64,000 nucleotides of DNA. Origin: Paenibacillus sp. FSL R7-0337 (GTDB lineage Bacteria > Bacillota > Bacilli > Paenibacillales > Paenibacillaceae). The position numbers were made by a program, and so were the translations under genes. The stretch spans positions 7,006,001 to 7,070,000 of the forward strand of contig NZ_CP150218.1 of NCBI RefSeq assembly GCF_037969875.1, written 5' to 3'. Positions 10,566 through 20,621 of the stretch are shown piece after piece. The notes beneath the pieces are model-generated. The model was given only the letters and a program-made list of their open reading frames with translations, was not told the origin of the DNA and ran no database searches. The number at the start of each line of letters is the position of its first letter. The stretch's first letter is position 1.

Positions 10566-13500
10566 ATGGCTTTGAAGCGAAAATCATGGATAGGTTATCT
10601 AATAGCACTGGCGGTAATTGTCGTTGCCGCAGTTGCCGGAGGCATCATGGCCAAGGCTGATCCGCAGACCTGGGACAGCGCAGCCGATACCAATTGGTAC
10701 GTGCCAACGAATGATACCTTCAAAATTAAGACTGCTGCAGAGCTGGCAGGTGTAGCCAAGCTCGTTAATGAAGGTACCGTAAACGGACTCAGCGGTAAGA
10801 TTCTGGATATTACGAATGACCTGAATCTCTCAGCTTACCAGTGGGTGCCAATCGGTACGGCCGAGCATCCCTTCCGGGGAACATTAATCACGGAAGGCGG
10901 ATTAATGAAGAAGATTAACGGTTTGAATGTAATAGCGAACCGTTCTTACCAGGGCTTGATAGGAAATATGCAAGGTGGTACAGTAGGCGGCCTGATTTTT
11001 GAATCAGGCACCATCTCTGTGACCGGAGTAACCTATGATGTCTATGCCGGCTCTGCCGTAGGTAAAATGAGCGGCAGCAGCATTGTTTTTGACATTACCA
11101 ACCAGATCAATATCACTTCGGACGCTTCACCGTACCACTCCTACACAGGCGGTATTGTCGGGATGGGCGAAGGGATGATCTCGAACTCTATCAATAATGG
11201 AACCGTTACGGTGTATGGTTCAGCTGATGTTGGCGGAATTATGGGCTATGGCGGTTCCAAAGGCAACATCATCAAAAAAGTAGTCAATAATGGAGCGATT
11301 CTTGCCCAAGGGACGGACAGTTCCGTGCTCACCGCAGGCGGAATTGCAGGGCACACCACAGGCTCGCTTCGTCTAAATGATGAAGACACTCCAATCATCA
11401 ATACGGCGGCGGTTACTATCGCTGGCGGGAGTCAGGTTGCGGCAGGCGGGATAGCCGGAAAAGTAGACAACACCGTCGTGTTCTCCAACATGACTACCAA
11501 TAACGGTGCAATTACCGTTGATGCAGCAGCGGCAGTGAACTCGGCAGCCGGGGCACTGGTAGGTGCAACAGGTACGGTAGCAAGCGAAGCGGCTTCCATT
11601 ACCTTTGTGAATACAGCGCCGGTTACCAATAACGGCGGCAAAAACGTATATACTGGCGGGATTGCCGGATATACCGGCAGTAAATTCACCTGGACGCATC
11701 CTTATGCGAATACACAGCAGATTACAGCAACAGGCTCAGAGAATGTAGCTACCGGCGGATTCATCGGATATGCCGCAGGCGGGCTGGTTACCAGCAATGC
11801 TACGGCGGGAGTATTCGAGAATAGAGAGCTGATCTCGGTTAACGGCGGTAAAGGAGTCTATACCGGCGGGATTGCCGGCTATGATGCAGGCGGGAACATC
11901 ACCCAGACCTCTTCCACAGGCGAACTGATGGTTAAAGGTACTGCGGATGTCTATACCGGCGGTACCGTGGGTTACGAAATTGGCGGAACCATTGCATCGG
12001 CAGTGACCGGCAAGACTACAGCGGGTCATCTGAATATTACTTCCGATGGTACCATCGGCGGAATCGCCGGTTATCTGGAAGGAACCGTGACTAATTCTTC
12101 TATTAAATATGCAACGCTTCAAGTGACCTCGGCTGGCGGCGTTGTCGGCGGAATCGCCGGTAACGCACAAGGAACGGTAAGCGGAGTTACTGCGGGAGAT
12201 GCTGAATCGGCAGGCTACAGCACCTTGGTGCTTCAGGCTGCGGTAGCAGGTGCAGCAGACGGGCAGTATAATGTCACGTTTGGCGGACTCGTGGGCGTGA
12301 ACACCAAGCCTCTGACGCTGACCGGCGGTAAGGCTGCACGGATCAGCTTCCTGAATGAAGCTGGAACAAGCGGATATACAATCGGCGGCGCAGCAGGCAA
12401 GCTGACTGCAGATGCGGTAATCGGATCTGCCGCTGTGCCTGTACAGGTACAAGACATCCGCACAGAGCTGAAGGCTGACAAGGTGAGCTTCGGCGGCGGT
12501 GCAGGGCATAACTCGGCTGCCCAGTTCAATGGTCACACGAATCGTATTGACATCAAGGCTACAGGCATTTCGGTAAAAGCCGGCGGGATGTTCGGCGAGA
12601 ACCATTCGGCCGCAGCCGCTCCGTACAATCATGCGGAGAATGTTGTCATCACCGCAAGTGGTGCGGATAACCAGCTTGGCGGGAATACCGGCTTCAATGC
12701 CGGACAGCTGGTTAACGCTACAGTGACCCAGTTGTCTATTGAAGCAAATGGTGTCCGTGCTGAAGCAGGCGGAATCGCCGGACATTCCGAAGGGGCGGCG
12801 ACGCCTGAAGCACGTGCAGGCATTGCATCCGCTGTACTGAATGTTCCCGGTGCTGAACCGATGATTACGCTGACAGCAGTGGATGCGAAAGCAGGAGCTA
12901 TCGCAGGTGCTGCCAGAGCAACGGATATTACATTGCCGGAAGTGAATGCGGAAAATAGTGCCTTGATGCTCATTCAGGCGCAAGCAGCGAAGCCTTCTGT
13001 CGGCGGCTTGGCAGGTATACTAACGGACAGCAGTATCAGCAGTGACAGTAAAATGGTCAACCTGGAGAATATGCTGATTCTGGTAGGACCGGCGGCTACA
13101 GATGCCTATATCGGCGGGTTTGTGGGCTACAATGAAGCCTCCAGGCTGGAACGTCTGGCCGGATCAACGCTTAGTCTGACACTTAATGCACCACGCGCTA
13201 CTGCAGGCGGGGTAGCCGGATATAATCACGGCAGTGGTTCGGGAATTATTGCGAACACGTATGTAAGTGCTCTGAATCTGAAGGCTAACGCCAGTGCAGT
13301 GTCCTCTTATGTCGGGGGAATTGTGGGCCTGAATGCGGCCCAGAGTAATGAACCTGTACTGAATCCTGTAACCTCTATTAGCACGATTCAGAATACCCGT
13401 GTACTGGGTACGGTCTCAGCAGCTTCCGCAAATGCCATTGTGGGCGGTATGGTTGGTGAGAACCGCGCGCTGATTGCCAACAACAGCATTACCGATAAAA

Positions 13501-16500
13501 TCACAGTCATTTCAAGAGGCAATTCCTCCATCATCGGCGGTCTGGCCGGTGTCAATACGGCATCAGGAACACTCTACTACACTTACTCCAATGCGAACCT
13601 GACCATTGAAGGGACAGGTACACATGCTGGCGGCCTGGCAGGCAGCAATGCTGGCCCTGTCATTGGTTCTTATGTAGATATTGATGTGACAGGCGATGCT
13701 CAAGGAACATCAAGCGGCTCGGTTTACCTCGGCGGACTGATCGGCAGAAATACTGCCGGTACAGTGGAGCAATCGTATTCCGCTTCCAAAGTTACTGCGA
13801 AAAACATATATACGATTGTCGGCGGTCTGGTCGGAGAACTGTCCGGCGGGAACATCAAGAACTCCTACGTAGCGAAAAGTGTTAACGCTGAGAACAATAA
13901 TTCTTACGCCGGCGGCTTTGTAGGCAGAATTACAAACGGTAAGGTGAGCAATGTCTACTCAGCTGCAGAGGTTAATGTAGCGAAGGGTAAGAGTGCTTAT
14001 GCCGGCGGCTTCGCCGGGCGTTATGACAATGCAAGTAAAGAACTGCTCTATAAGTCTTACTATATTAAAGACGAAGCACTGAACATCAACCGCGATCTGC
14101 CTGATTTCGCAGAGGGCAATCACCGCTGGCTGAATGTACATGTCCGGTTGACTACGATTCTGTCGGAGACGCTGAAGGACAGAGCTGTTTTCCCTGGATT
14201 GTCGGGCTGGGACTTTGAAGGAGCCTGGAAATACGGCTCGCTGAGCGCAGTATACCGGTATCCTGAAGTTAACCGCGTGGCCAATGTGGGCGGTGACAAC
14301 GGGAATAACGTGAATGCCAATATCAACTGGTACGTGAAGGATAAAGATGCGATTGGCTTCGAGATCACCTCGGAGGCTGAGCTTGCCGGTCTGGCGGGAA
14401 TTGTCAACGGCACGATTGCCGGTGTGGACCAGTTCAGCTTTACGGACAGAACGGTGACGGTCATGAATCCGATTCACATTCAGTCCAAGCAATGGGTGCC
14501 TATCGGCGATAAGGAGACTACTCCATTTGAAGGAACCTTTGAAGGAAAGAACCACTTGATTGACGGCTTAACGCTTCAGCCTGTGTATACTCATTCCGGC
14601 TTGTTCGGAATCATTGGAGTCAAGGCTGCAGTGCAGAACATGAATCTTGAGCCGCTTACGGTTGCCGGTAACGGCTACACCGGCGTACTGGCCGGAACGA
14701 ACCTGGGCACGGTCAAGAATGTGGACCTTAAGCTGCTTGACGGCGTGAAGGTTAGCGGCGGTATTGTCGGCGGCATCATCGGCCAGAACTCAGGCAGTGT
14801 TGCTGGTCTGCAGCTTACGCTGGACGGTGGAAGCCGGATTGAGACGGTGGCTGAAGGCGGCATCGCCGGCGGTCTGATCGGCGACAACACAGCGGATATT
14901 ACAGCTGACACTTATGTCATCCACGATAAGGACGGCAGCATCGGCAGCGCGGCTGACCATGCCGTTATCGGCGGAATTATCGGGGTTCAGAACGGGAATG
15001 TGAAGGGTCTGGCTCTTGAGGTGAATTCTAGATACCGGATTTCCTCCACGGGAATGGAAGCCACGGTTGGCGGACTGGTTGGACATTACCAGACAGGTCA
15101 AGCTGAAGGGCTGACCGTAAGCTTTGCAGACGGAACCCTGGAAGCGCGGGGGCTTGGCTCCATCCTTGGCGGTATGATCGGTCAATCCGATCAGGGGAAC
15201 AGCATCCGTAATGTAACAGTAACCGGCTCCGGCAGCGGCGTACAACTGACAGCAAACGGATCTGCCGGTGGTGTAGTTGGCTCTAAGGAGGGCAGACTCG
15301 GCGGAATGCTGGCCCGCTCTGTAGATAACAGCAGCAGCTTCGATGTTGAACATGCAGCAGTGTCAGGTGTGAAGCTGGCTACGACCAGCGACAGCTTGAA
15401 GGCTGTGCTCGGCGGGATTGCCGGATCGGCTTCCCGGACGGCGATCAACGACGCCAAGTTCAAGGCTTCCCTACAGGCCGCCGGTGAAGTGATCACTGCC
15501 GGAGGTATTGTGGGCGAGAGTGATAATTCCATCATCTACAATGCGGATTCATCACCAGATCTTCAGGCAGCGGCGAAGAGTGGCGAGGTTGTGGTCGGCG
15601 GGATTGCCGGAACGATCACAGCCGTGGATATCAATCAGGGCTTTGATTTTGGCAAGGCATATCCGCTGTATAAAGGGATTTATATTGCCAAGGTTCATAA
15701 CGGCCAAATCACAGTCAATGGAGCAGACCATCGTGCTGACCTCTATGCAGGCGGTTTGACCGGTAAGAATACGGATGCTTCCATCTATAGCTCAGAGGTT
15801 GCTACAGAGCTGAAGGTAACCGGCGGCAACACAGTGAATGCAGGCGGAGTTGCCGGATACAGCAGCGGTATCATTGTAGATACCATTGTCAGAAGTGGTC
15901 TTAATGTGGACAACACCAGAGTGAATAATGTAGGCGGGCTTGTGGGCTGGGGAGAAGGCGGCGAGATTCATTACAGTAAAGTCATCGCCGGCTCTGGACG
16001 GACACTTACCTTAGGAACGGCAGTAACACTTGGCCAATCTGTACCGGCTACACGGGCTGGCGGGGTTATCGGTATGGGGGATCATGTGAGTATTGCACAT
16101 TCCCATTCAGATCTTCCGGTAGTAATTACAGATACCAATCAGGATAATACGATATATGCAGGCGGCTTAGCCGGACTCCTGGGTGAGAACGGTACGCTTG
16201 CCGGACAAATTCAGCAGTCTTATGCCACAGGCAAGCTGAATGTCAGCGGCAGATTAGGTGCTTATGTCGGCGGCTTCGCCGGTTCTGTTGATCATTATTC
16301 GATCACAGATTCCTATGCTTCCGGTGACGTAAGCAATACCGGCTTCGACACGCGCAGCGGCGGCTTCGCAGCAGCAGTGGAGAGAAGCGGCAGCATCAGC
16401 AAGTCTTACGCTTTGCAGAGCAAGATTTCTACTGTCGGGGTGAAGTCCTCGACCCGCTCCTATAACGGCGGCTTTGCCGGATATAGTGATGGAACGTTAA

Positions 16501-19286
16501 CCAGTGTCTATGCCAATGTGCCGCAGATCACCGCCGCAGTTGCAGGCGACAATGTCTATATTGGCGCACTGGTCGGCTATAACTTCCGGGATGGCAAAAT
16601 TATTAGTTCATCCTACACAGGCACACTAGGTGCCATAGGCCGTAACACAGGTGCAGCCGCAGCTGCCGTGAGTACAGCAGCGGTTAACCCGCTGAGCTCG
16701 GGATTATGGGATATTGATTTTGATACCACCTTCCTGAACGGCCTGACGGACGCATCCATTACGGTGCGAACTCCGCTACAGCTTGCGGGTGCAGTCATGT
16801 TCTATAACGAGACTGGACTGAATTATTACAAGCTGTTCAACAGAACGGCAGCGAACAAGCCGGAGCTGGCAACAATCTTGCTTGATGCGGATATCGATCT
16901 TGCCGGACGCAGATGGACCGCGTTCGACAGCTTTACAGGCGTGTTCGACGGCCAGGGCCATACGCTTAACGGACTCTCGCTGAAGCGCTCTGAGCAGCAG
17001 ACAGCCGGATTCATCAAGGATAACCGTGGTCAGCTCCTGAATGTTAGCTTCACCGGAGCAGAACTCTCCGGCGCAGTGAATGCAGGTATTGCTGCCGGGA
17101 TCAACCACACAGGTGCAGTCATCCAGAATGTGAAGGTCAGCGGTTCTGTGGCTGGCAGTGCTGCCGCAGGCGGGGTAACAGGCGTGAATCAGGGAACTCT
17201 GAAGAAGGTTACGAATGAAGGAGTGAAGCTAGCCGGAGCAGGCCGGATTGGCGGCATTGCCGGAAGCAACGCTGGTGTGATTCACCAGGCTGTATCGAAG
17301 GGCAACATTGATGGTTCATCTGCACTGGCCGCAGGCGGAATTGCCGGTGAGAATAGTGCGGAAGGCTCCATCACTGATTCAATGGCCTATGGCGATATCC
17401 GTGTGGCTTCGGCCCAGGCGATCGCTGGCGGGATCAGCGGTCTGAATGCGGGAGAGATCAAGAACAGCTACTCTGCCGCCACGGTTCTCGCCGAAGGCAT
17501 GTCTACTGCATGGGCTGGCGGAATTGCCGGTCTGGCAGAGAGCGGCTCCATTACTTCTTCCCTGAATACCGGAGAAGTGAAGGCTGGAGTAAAAGGCAAG
17601 ATTCAACCGCTGCAGACCTTCTTCGGGGGAATTGCCGGACAGAAGTCAGACAATGCCACGATCAGCGGTTCCTTCTTTAACAGACAAATGCTCAAGAATA
17701 ATATTGCGTACTACAATCTGAATGGCCAGGCAGTAGCCGGAGCCGGCAGCGGTGCAACGGGACTTCTCGGCACCGAGCTGACCGGTGCGAATCTGCCGGC
17801 AGACCTGGATGCCGGTGTCTGGACAGCCCAGAATACCTTCTATCCAGTACTTGCAGTCTTTAACGGAACAGACGAAGGGACTCTGGCTTCAGCCGCTGTT
17901 ATCCTGGACCCGCAGGATTTGATTAACCGCGTGGGTTCGGCATTCCACATGAGCAGCGGCTTAGCACTCTCCTGGAGCGCTGATTCGTCCAAGGTTGTAG
18001 TGAACGGTACAACCGGCAGCCTGATATCAGGCGGCAGTGCAGTGCTGAAGGCAACTGCTGGAGGACAGAGCAGAAGTATTGCTATTAATACAGCAGCACT
18101 CCAGTACCCGAGCGCAGCAGTTGCACCAACTGCAACTCCTGCAGATAAGAATTTCACCACTGAAGTGAAGGTGGAGCTGGCAACAGGTGAGCAGGGAGGA
18201 AGCATCTACTATACACTGGACGGTACAACACCTACAGAGACGTCCCTGGTCTACAGCGGACCTATCGTTCTTAAGAGCACCACAACGGTTAGAGCCGTTA
18301 CCATTGCTCCCGGCAAAGAGTACAGCCCGGTTGCAGCCTGGACCTGGACGCTTGTAGTCCCTAATCCCGGCTCAGGTTCCGGCCCTGGCGGCGGAGGCGG
18401 AGGCGGTGGTGGCGGTGGCCTGGTAGCTCCGCTTCCGAGCCCGACACCTGCACCGGCAGCTCCCGCGATTACCGCGATTGCTGGAACATCAACAGTAACT
18501 GGTGATAGTGAAGCTCCGGTCAAGATTGTGAGGAACAGCAAGCTGGAGCTGACAGCTCCAGCAGGGCAGACGATCTATTACACAACGGACGGCAGCATTC
18601 CGACTATCAAGAGCACGAAATACACCGGTGAGCTGCTGATTACCAAGAGTATGACGATTAAAGCCATCACGGACAAAGACGATAAAGTCATTACCATTGA
18701 ATATGTGGTGGAGAATGCGAAGTACAGCTTGAAGAGTAACAGCGGCGAGATCAAGTATATGGCTGCCTATCCGAATGGTCTGTTCATGCCGAACGCAGCT
18801 ATTACCCGGTATGAGCTGATCCAGTCCCTTGCACCGCTGCTTGACATGGAAGAAGTAAATGTAGGGAACCTGTTCAATGATGTCAATGCCGAGAAAGAAG
18901 GCCTGACCGGATTCTTCGCATCGGCCGGCATTATTGAAGGCTTCCCGGATGGCGGATTCGGCGGAACGAAGGGCTTGACCCGAGCTGAGTTCTCCAAAAT
19001 CATGACTACCGTCCTGAAGCTTGATGTGACTGGGGCAGGCGTTACGAAGCAGAAGGATATCCGCGGACACTGGGCAGAGAAATACGTGAATGCCCTGTCG
19101 CAGGCGGGATATGTGCAAGGCTTCCCAGACGGAACCTTCAAGCCGGGAACACCGATTACCCGTGCGCAGGCCGTAGTGCTGATCAACCGGATTGCCGGCA
19201 CGAAGCTGACGGTAACCTCTGTACAGTTCAAGGATCTTCCAGCTACTCACTGGGCTTACAAAGACATCATGTCGGTTGTGAAATAA
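10566..19286 (+). CDS. Giant GLUG-repeat SLH surface protein (about 2,906 aa)
   Basis: The ATG at 10566 follows TCAGGTGG and opens a signal/anchor segment (MALKRKSW, then about 20 hydrophobic residues). The longer frame from 10485 has no ribosome binding site. Three modules begin with an ELAGLAK-like helix followed by QWVPIG and FxGT(F)xG, near residues 30, 1250 and 2050. Each leads into a run of GLUG-type repeats (GGIAGYxxG, GGLVGxN), roughly fifty by eye. This architecture is known from IgA1-protease-like and adhesin proteins as a beta-helix; no HExxH protease motif was noticed. Two chitobiase-C-terminal-like domains (YYTLDGTTPT near residue 2550 and YYTTDGSIPT near 2670) flank a Gly-rich linker. 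SLH units fill the last 180 residues, the final one stopping after its first helix. It is probably a wall-anchored filamentous adhesin or S-layer component. Confidence 0.85.
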   Translation: MALKRKSWIGYLIALAVIVVAAVAGGIMAKADPQTWDSAADTNWYVPTNDTFKIKTAAELAGVAKLVNEGTVNGLSGKILDITNDLNLSAYQWVPIGTAEHPFRGTLITEGGLMKKINGLNVIANRSYQGLIGNMQGGTVGGLIFESGTISVTGVTYDVYAGSAVGKMSGSSIVFDITNQINITSDASPYHSYTGGIVGMGEGMISNSINNGTVTVYGSADVGGIMGYGGSKGNIIKKVVNNGAILAQGTDSSVLTAGGIAGHTTGSLRLNDEDTPIINTAAVTIAGGSQVAAGGIAGKVDNTVVFSNMTTNNGAITVDAAAAVNSAAGALVGATGTVASEAASITFVNTAPVTNNGGKNVYTGGIAGYTGSKFTWTHPYANTQQITATGSENVATGGFIGYAAGGLVTSNATAGVFENRELISVNGGKGVYTGGIAGYDAGGNITQTSSTGELMVKGTADVYTGGTVGYEIGGTIASAVTGKTTAGHLNITSDGTIGGIAGYLEGTVTNSSIKYATLQVTSAGGVVGGIAGNAQGTVSGVTAGDAESAGYSTLVLQAAVAGAADGQYNVTFGGLVGVNTKPLTLTGGKAARISFLNEAGTSGYTIGGAAGKLTADAVIGSAAVPVQVQDIRTELKADKVSFGGGAGHNSAAQFNGHTNRIDIKATGISVKAGGMFGENHSAAAAPYNHAENVVITASGADNQLGGNTGFNAGQLVNATVTQLSIEANGVRAEAGGIAGHSEGAATPEARAGIASAVLNVPGAEPMITLTAVDAKAGAIAGAARATDITLPEVNAENSALMLIQAQAAKPSVGGLAGILTDSSISSDSKMVNLENMLILVGPAATDAYIGGFVGYNEASRLERLAGSTLSLTLNAPRATAGGVAGYNHGSGSGIIANTYVSALNLKANASAVSSYVGGIVGLNAAQSNEPVLNPVTSISTIQNTRVLGTVSAASANAIVGGMVGENRALIANNSITDKITVISRGNSSIIGGLAGVNTASGTLYYTYSNANLTIEGTGTHAGGLAGSNAGPVIGSYVDIDVTGDAQGTSSGSVYLGGLIGRNTAGTVEQSYSASKVTAKNIYTIVGGLVGELSGGNIKNSYVAKSVNAENNNSYAGGFVGRITNGKVSNVYSAAEVNVAKGKSAYAGGFAGRYDNASKELLYKSYYIKDEALNINRDLPDFAEGNHRWLNVHVRLTTILSETLKDRAVFPGLSGWDFEGAWKYGSLSAVYRYPEVNRVANVGGDNGNNVNANINWYVKDKDAIGFEITSEAELAGLAGIVNGTIAGVDQFSFTDRTVTVMNPIHIQSKQWVPIGDKETTPFEGTFEGKNHLIDGLTLQPVYTHSGLFGIIGVKAAVQNMNLEPLTVAGNGYTGVLAGTNLGTVKNVDLKLLDGVKVSGGIVGGIIGQNSGSVAGLQLTLDGGSRIETVAEGGIAGGLIGDNTADITADTYVIHDKDGSIGSAADHAVIGGIIGVQNGNVKGLALEVNSRYRISSTGMEATVGGLVGHYQTGQAEGLTVSFADGTLEARGLGSILGGMIGQSDQGNSIRNVTVTGSGSGVQLTANGSAGGVVGSKEGRLGGMLARSVDNSSSFDVEHAAVSGVKLATTSDSLKAVLGGIAGSASRTAINDAKFKASLQAAGEVITAGGIVGESDNSIIYNADSSPDLQAAAKSGEVVVGGIAGTITAVDINQGFDFGKAYPLYKGIYIAKVHNGQITVNGADHRADLYAGGLTGKNTDASIYSSEVATELKVTGGNTVNAGGVAGYSSGIIVDTIVRSGLNVDNTRVNNVGGLVGWGEGGEIHYSKVIAGSGRTLTLGTAVTLGQSVPATRAGGVIGMGDHVSIAHSHSDLPVVITDTNQDNTIYAGGLAGLLGENGTLAGQIQQSYATGKLNVSGRLGAYVGGFAGSVDHYSITDSYASGDVSNTGFDTRSGGFAAAVERSGSISKSYALQSKISTVGVKSSTRSYNGGFAGYSDGTLTSVYANVPQITAAVAGDNVYIGALVGYNFRDGKIISSSYTGTLGAIGRNTGAAAAAVSTAAVNPLSSGLWDIDFDTTFLNGLTDASITVRTPLQLAGAVMFYNETGLNYYKLFNRTAANKPELATILLDADIDLAGRRWTAFDSFTGVFDGQGHTLNGLSLKRSEQQTAGFIKDNRGQLLNVSFTGAELSGAVNAGIAAGINHTGAVIQNVKVSGSVAGSAAAGGVTGVNQGTLKKVTNEGVKLAGAGRIGGIAGSNAGVIHQAVSKGNIDGSSALAAGGIAGENSAEGSITDSMAYGDIRVASAQAIAGGISGLNAGEIKNSYSAATVLAEGMSTAWAGGIAGLAESGSITSSLNTGEVKAGVKGKIQPLQTFFGGIAGQKSDNATISGSFFNRQMLKNNIAYYNLNGQAVAGAGSGATGLLGTELTGANLPADLDAGVWTAQNTFYPVLAVFNGTDEGTLASAAVILDPQDLINRVGSAFHMSSGLALSWSADSSKVVVNGTTGSLISGGSAVLKATAGGQSRSIAINTAALQYPSAAVAPTATPADKNFTTEVKVELATGEQGGSIYYTLDGTTPTETSLVYSGPIVLKSTTTVRAVTIAPGKEYSPVAAWTWTLVVPNPGSGSGPGGGGGGGGGGGLVAPLPSPTPAPAAPAITAIAGTSTVTGDSEAPVKIVRNSKLELTAPAGQTIYYTTDGSIPTIKSTKYTGELLITKSMTIKAITDKDDKVITIEYVVENAKYSLKSNSGEIKYMAAYPNGLFMPNAAITRYELIQSLAPLLDMEEVNVGNLFNDVNAEKEGLTGFFASAGIIEGFPDGGFGGTKGLTRAEFSKIMTTVLKLDVTGAGVTKQKDIRGHWAEKYVNALSQAGYVQGFPDGTFKPGTPITRAQAVVLINRIAGTKLTVTSVQFKDLPATHWAYKDIMSVVK

Positions 19287-19316
19287 CAGAAATTCATAAG
19301 TAAAGGAGATCGGCGG

Positions 19317-20006
19317 ATGAAAACAAAGCTGCTTGCCGTAAGCCTGGTCCTCTCATTGATCTCGGCGATACTCTTCTATTCAGACACCACCAGTGCAGAT
19401 ATACCTGAGGCGTTTAGCGCTGAACAAAGCTATGGAATAGCGGGTAAGGCGATCTTTTATCTGCGTGTGCTGAAAAGCGACGGTACTGCAAGCTCCACCG
19501 GAACAGGAATCATCCTGACTCCGGCCGGTACCGCAGCAACGGCGTATCATGTGGTCAAAAACGCACAGCGCATTGAAGGAGTCATGGCGGATGGCACGGT
19601 GATCAGTCCGATTAAAGTCATCAAGTCCGACGAGCTGAAGGATGTGGCCATCCTTGAACTGCCAAGTCCTGCCGCGATGAAGCAAAAGGATAATGCCTAT
19701 GCTTATCTGCCGTTGCGGGGGGAGAAGCTGAGACATGGTGAAGCGGTGTATGCCCTCGGGTATCCGCTTAAGAATACAGCGATCATCACGGAGGGGATCG
19801 TCAACACTCCGGCAGCCGACATTAACGGCCGAAGCCGAATTCTAACCTCGGCCCAGGTGGCAAGCGGAATGTCCGGGGGGCCTCTGCTGGATACGCACGG
19901 CGAGCTGGCGGGTATCATCTCCGGTTCCCTGCGGACAATGAATAACATTCATTTGATTGTGAATATGGAGGATCTGCGCAGCCTGCTGCCAGCTTCCTTC
20001 AACTAA
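19317..20006 (+). CDS. Secreted trypsin-like (S1C/HtrA-type) serine protease
   Basis: This 229-residue protein has a signal peptide (MKTKLLAVS, then a hydrophobic run to about residue 22). It carries the complete catalytic triad of the chymotrypsin fold: His78 in TAYHVV, Asp109 in LKDVAIL and Ser186 in GMSGGPL. It has no PDZ domain and no transmembrane anchor beyond the signal peptide, so it is shorter than DegP/HtrA and resembles single-domain secreted S1 proteases. The ATG at 19317 follows AAAGGAGAT with good spacing. It lies 30 bp after the GLUG/SLH gene on the same strand and ends at a terminator, so it may belong to the same transcript. Processing of the neighbouring giant surface proteins is a reasonable guess without direct evidence. 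Confidence 0.8.
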   Translation: MKTKLLAVSLVLSLISAILFYSDTTSADIPEAFSAEQSYGIAGKAIFYLRVLKSDGTASSTGTGIILTPAGTAATAYHVVKNAQRIEGVMADGTVISPIKVIKSDELKDVAILELPSPAAMKQKDNAYAYLPLRGEKLRHGEAVYALGYPLKNTAIITEGIVNTPAADINGRSRILTSAQVASGMSGGPLLDTHGELAGIISGSLRTMNNIHLIVNMEDLRSLLPASFN

Positions 20007-20058
20007 AAGCATTACCAGAAGCAGCTTACACTTGAGGCTGCAATATAATACCGACTAT

Positions 20059-20107
20059 GGCTGTCCTTAAGCGTTTCTTGGCAAACGCGGGGACAGCAAT
20101 TTTTTTA
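20059..20107 (+). terminator. Rho-independent terminator after the surface-protein cluster
   Basis: GCTGTCC (20060-20066) pairs with GGACAGC (20091-20097), with an inner GCGTTT/AAACGC stem. A run of T follows from about 20100. It closes the 1-20 kb transcription block. Confidence 0.8.
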
Positions 20108-20172
20108 CAAACAAGAATGTACAAGCTGCTTGATAATCGTAATGCATCCCTATGGAAGGAGGAGGAACCCGG

Positions 20173-20535
20173 GTGATTAAAGCCTATTTGCTGGATGTGA
20201 ATCAGAAGGATCTCTATAAGCTGTCATCGATGCTTCAGCATACAGGCAAGGTAAATGTGATCGGCATGTCTGCTTATCCCGAGAATGTTGTGGACCGGAT
20301 TGTCTTGCTGCAGCCCGATGTGCTGTTTCTGGATCTTCAGCTGCCCGGCCACCAAGGAGTCGTTGTAGCCGAGCTGGTGAAGAAAAGGCTGCCGGATATT
20401 CAGATTGTAGTGGTCACAGAGACGAAGCAGCATGCCCTGTGGGCCTTCGACCAGGACATTGTGGATTATGTGCTGAAGCCGCTGGAGGAGGTCCGGCTGG
20501 GCCAGTCTCTGGAGCGGCTGCGCAAGGGAAGCTGA
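20173..20535 (+). CDS. Stand-alone response-regulator receiver protein
   Basis: The GTG at 20173 sits 7 bases or so after GGAAGGAGGAGG; the upstream in-frame ATG at 20152 would place that ribosome binding site inside the gene. The 120-residue product is one CheY-like receiver domain. The phospho-acceptor is Asp54 in FLDLQLPG, the switch Thr is at 82 and the conserved Lys is Lys102 in VLKPLEE. The usual N-terminal acidic pair is reduced to one Asp (Asp8 in LLDVN). The sequence resembles receivers of LytTR-type regulators, but no DNA-binding domain follows: the frame ends at a stop and no output-domain sequence appears downstream. No kinase gene is adjacent. Its partner is unknown. Confidence 0.75.
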   Translation: MIKAYLLDVNQKDLYKLSSMLQHTGKVNVIGMSAYPENVVDRIVLLQPDVLFLDLQLPGHQGVVVAELVKKRLPDIQIVVVTETKQHALWAFDQDIVDYVLKPLEEVRLGQSLERLRKGS

Positions 20536-20559
20536 AGCAGGCTGGCGGATGGAATCAGG

Positions 20560-20592
20560 ATGCCGGATGTCTCTGCCCATGGTACAATGTAC
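20560..20592 (+). promoter_or_regulatory. Candidate promoter with overlapping palindrome, upstream of patB
   Basis: TACAAT at 20583-20588 could be a -10 element, 17 bases after a weak ATGCCG. A perfect palindrome, GTACA-A-TGTAC (20582-20592), overlaps it and would suit a dimeric repressor. Confidence 0.35.
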
Positions 20593-20621
20593 GGACAAGC
20601 AGAAAGGATGGGTGATTTTAG

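Noticed and set aside
11736-12983. 415-codon antisense frame within the GLUG gene, and similar ones at 6742-7641 and 4501-5274
   Set aside because: All are shadows of repetitive coding sequence of the giant surface genes, with odd Cys/Arg/His-rich composition.
10566-19286. Peptidase M26 (IgA1 protease) function
   Set aside because: GLUG and M26-N-like repeats are present, but no HExxH zinc protease domain was found; the C-terminus is SLH.
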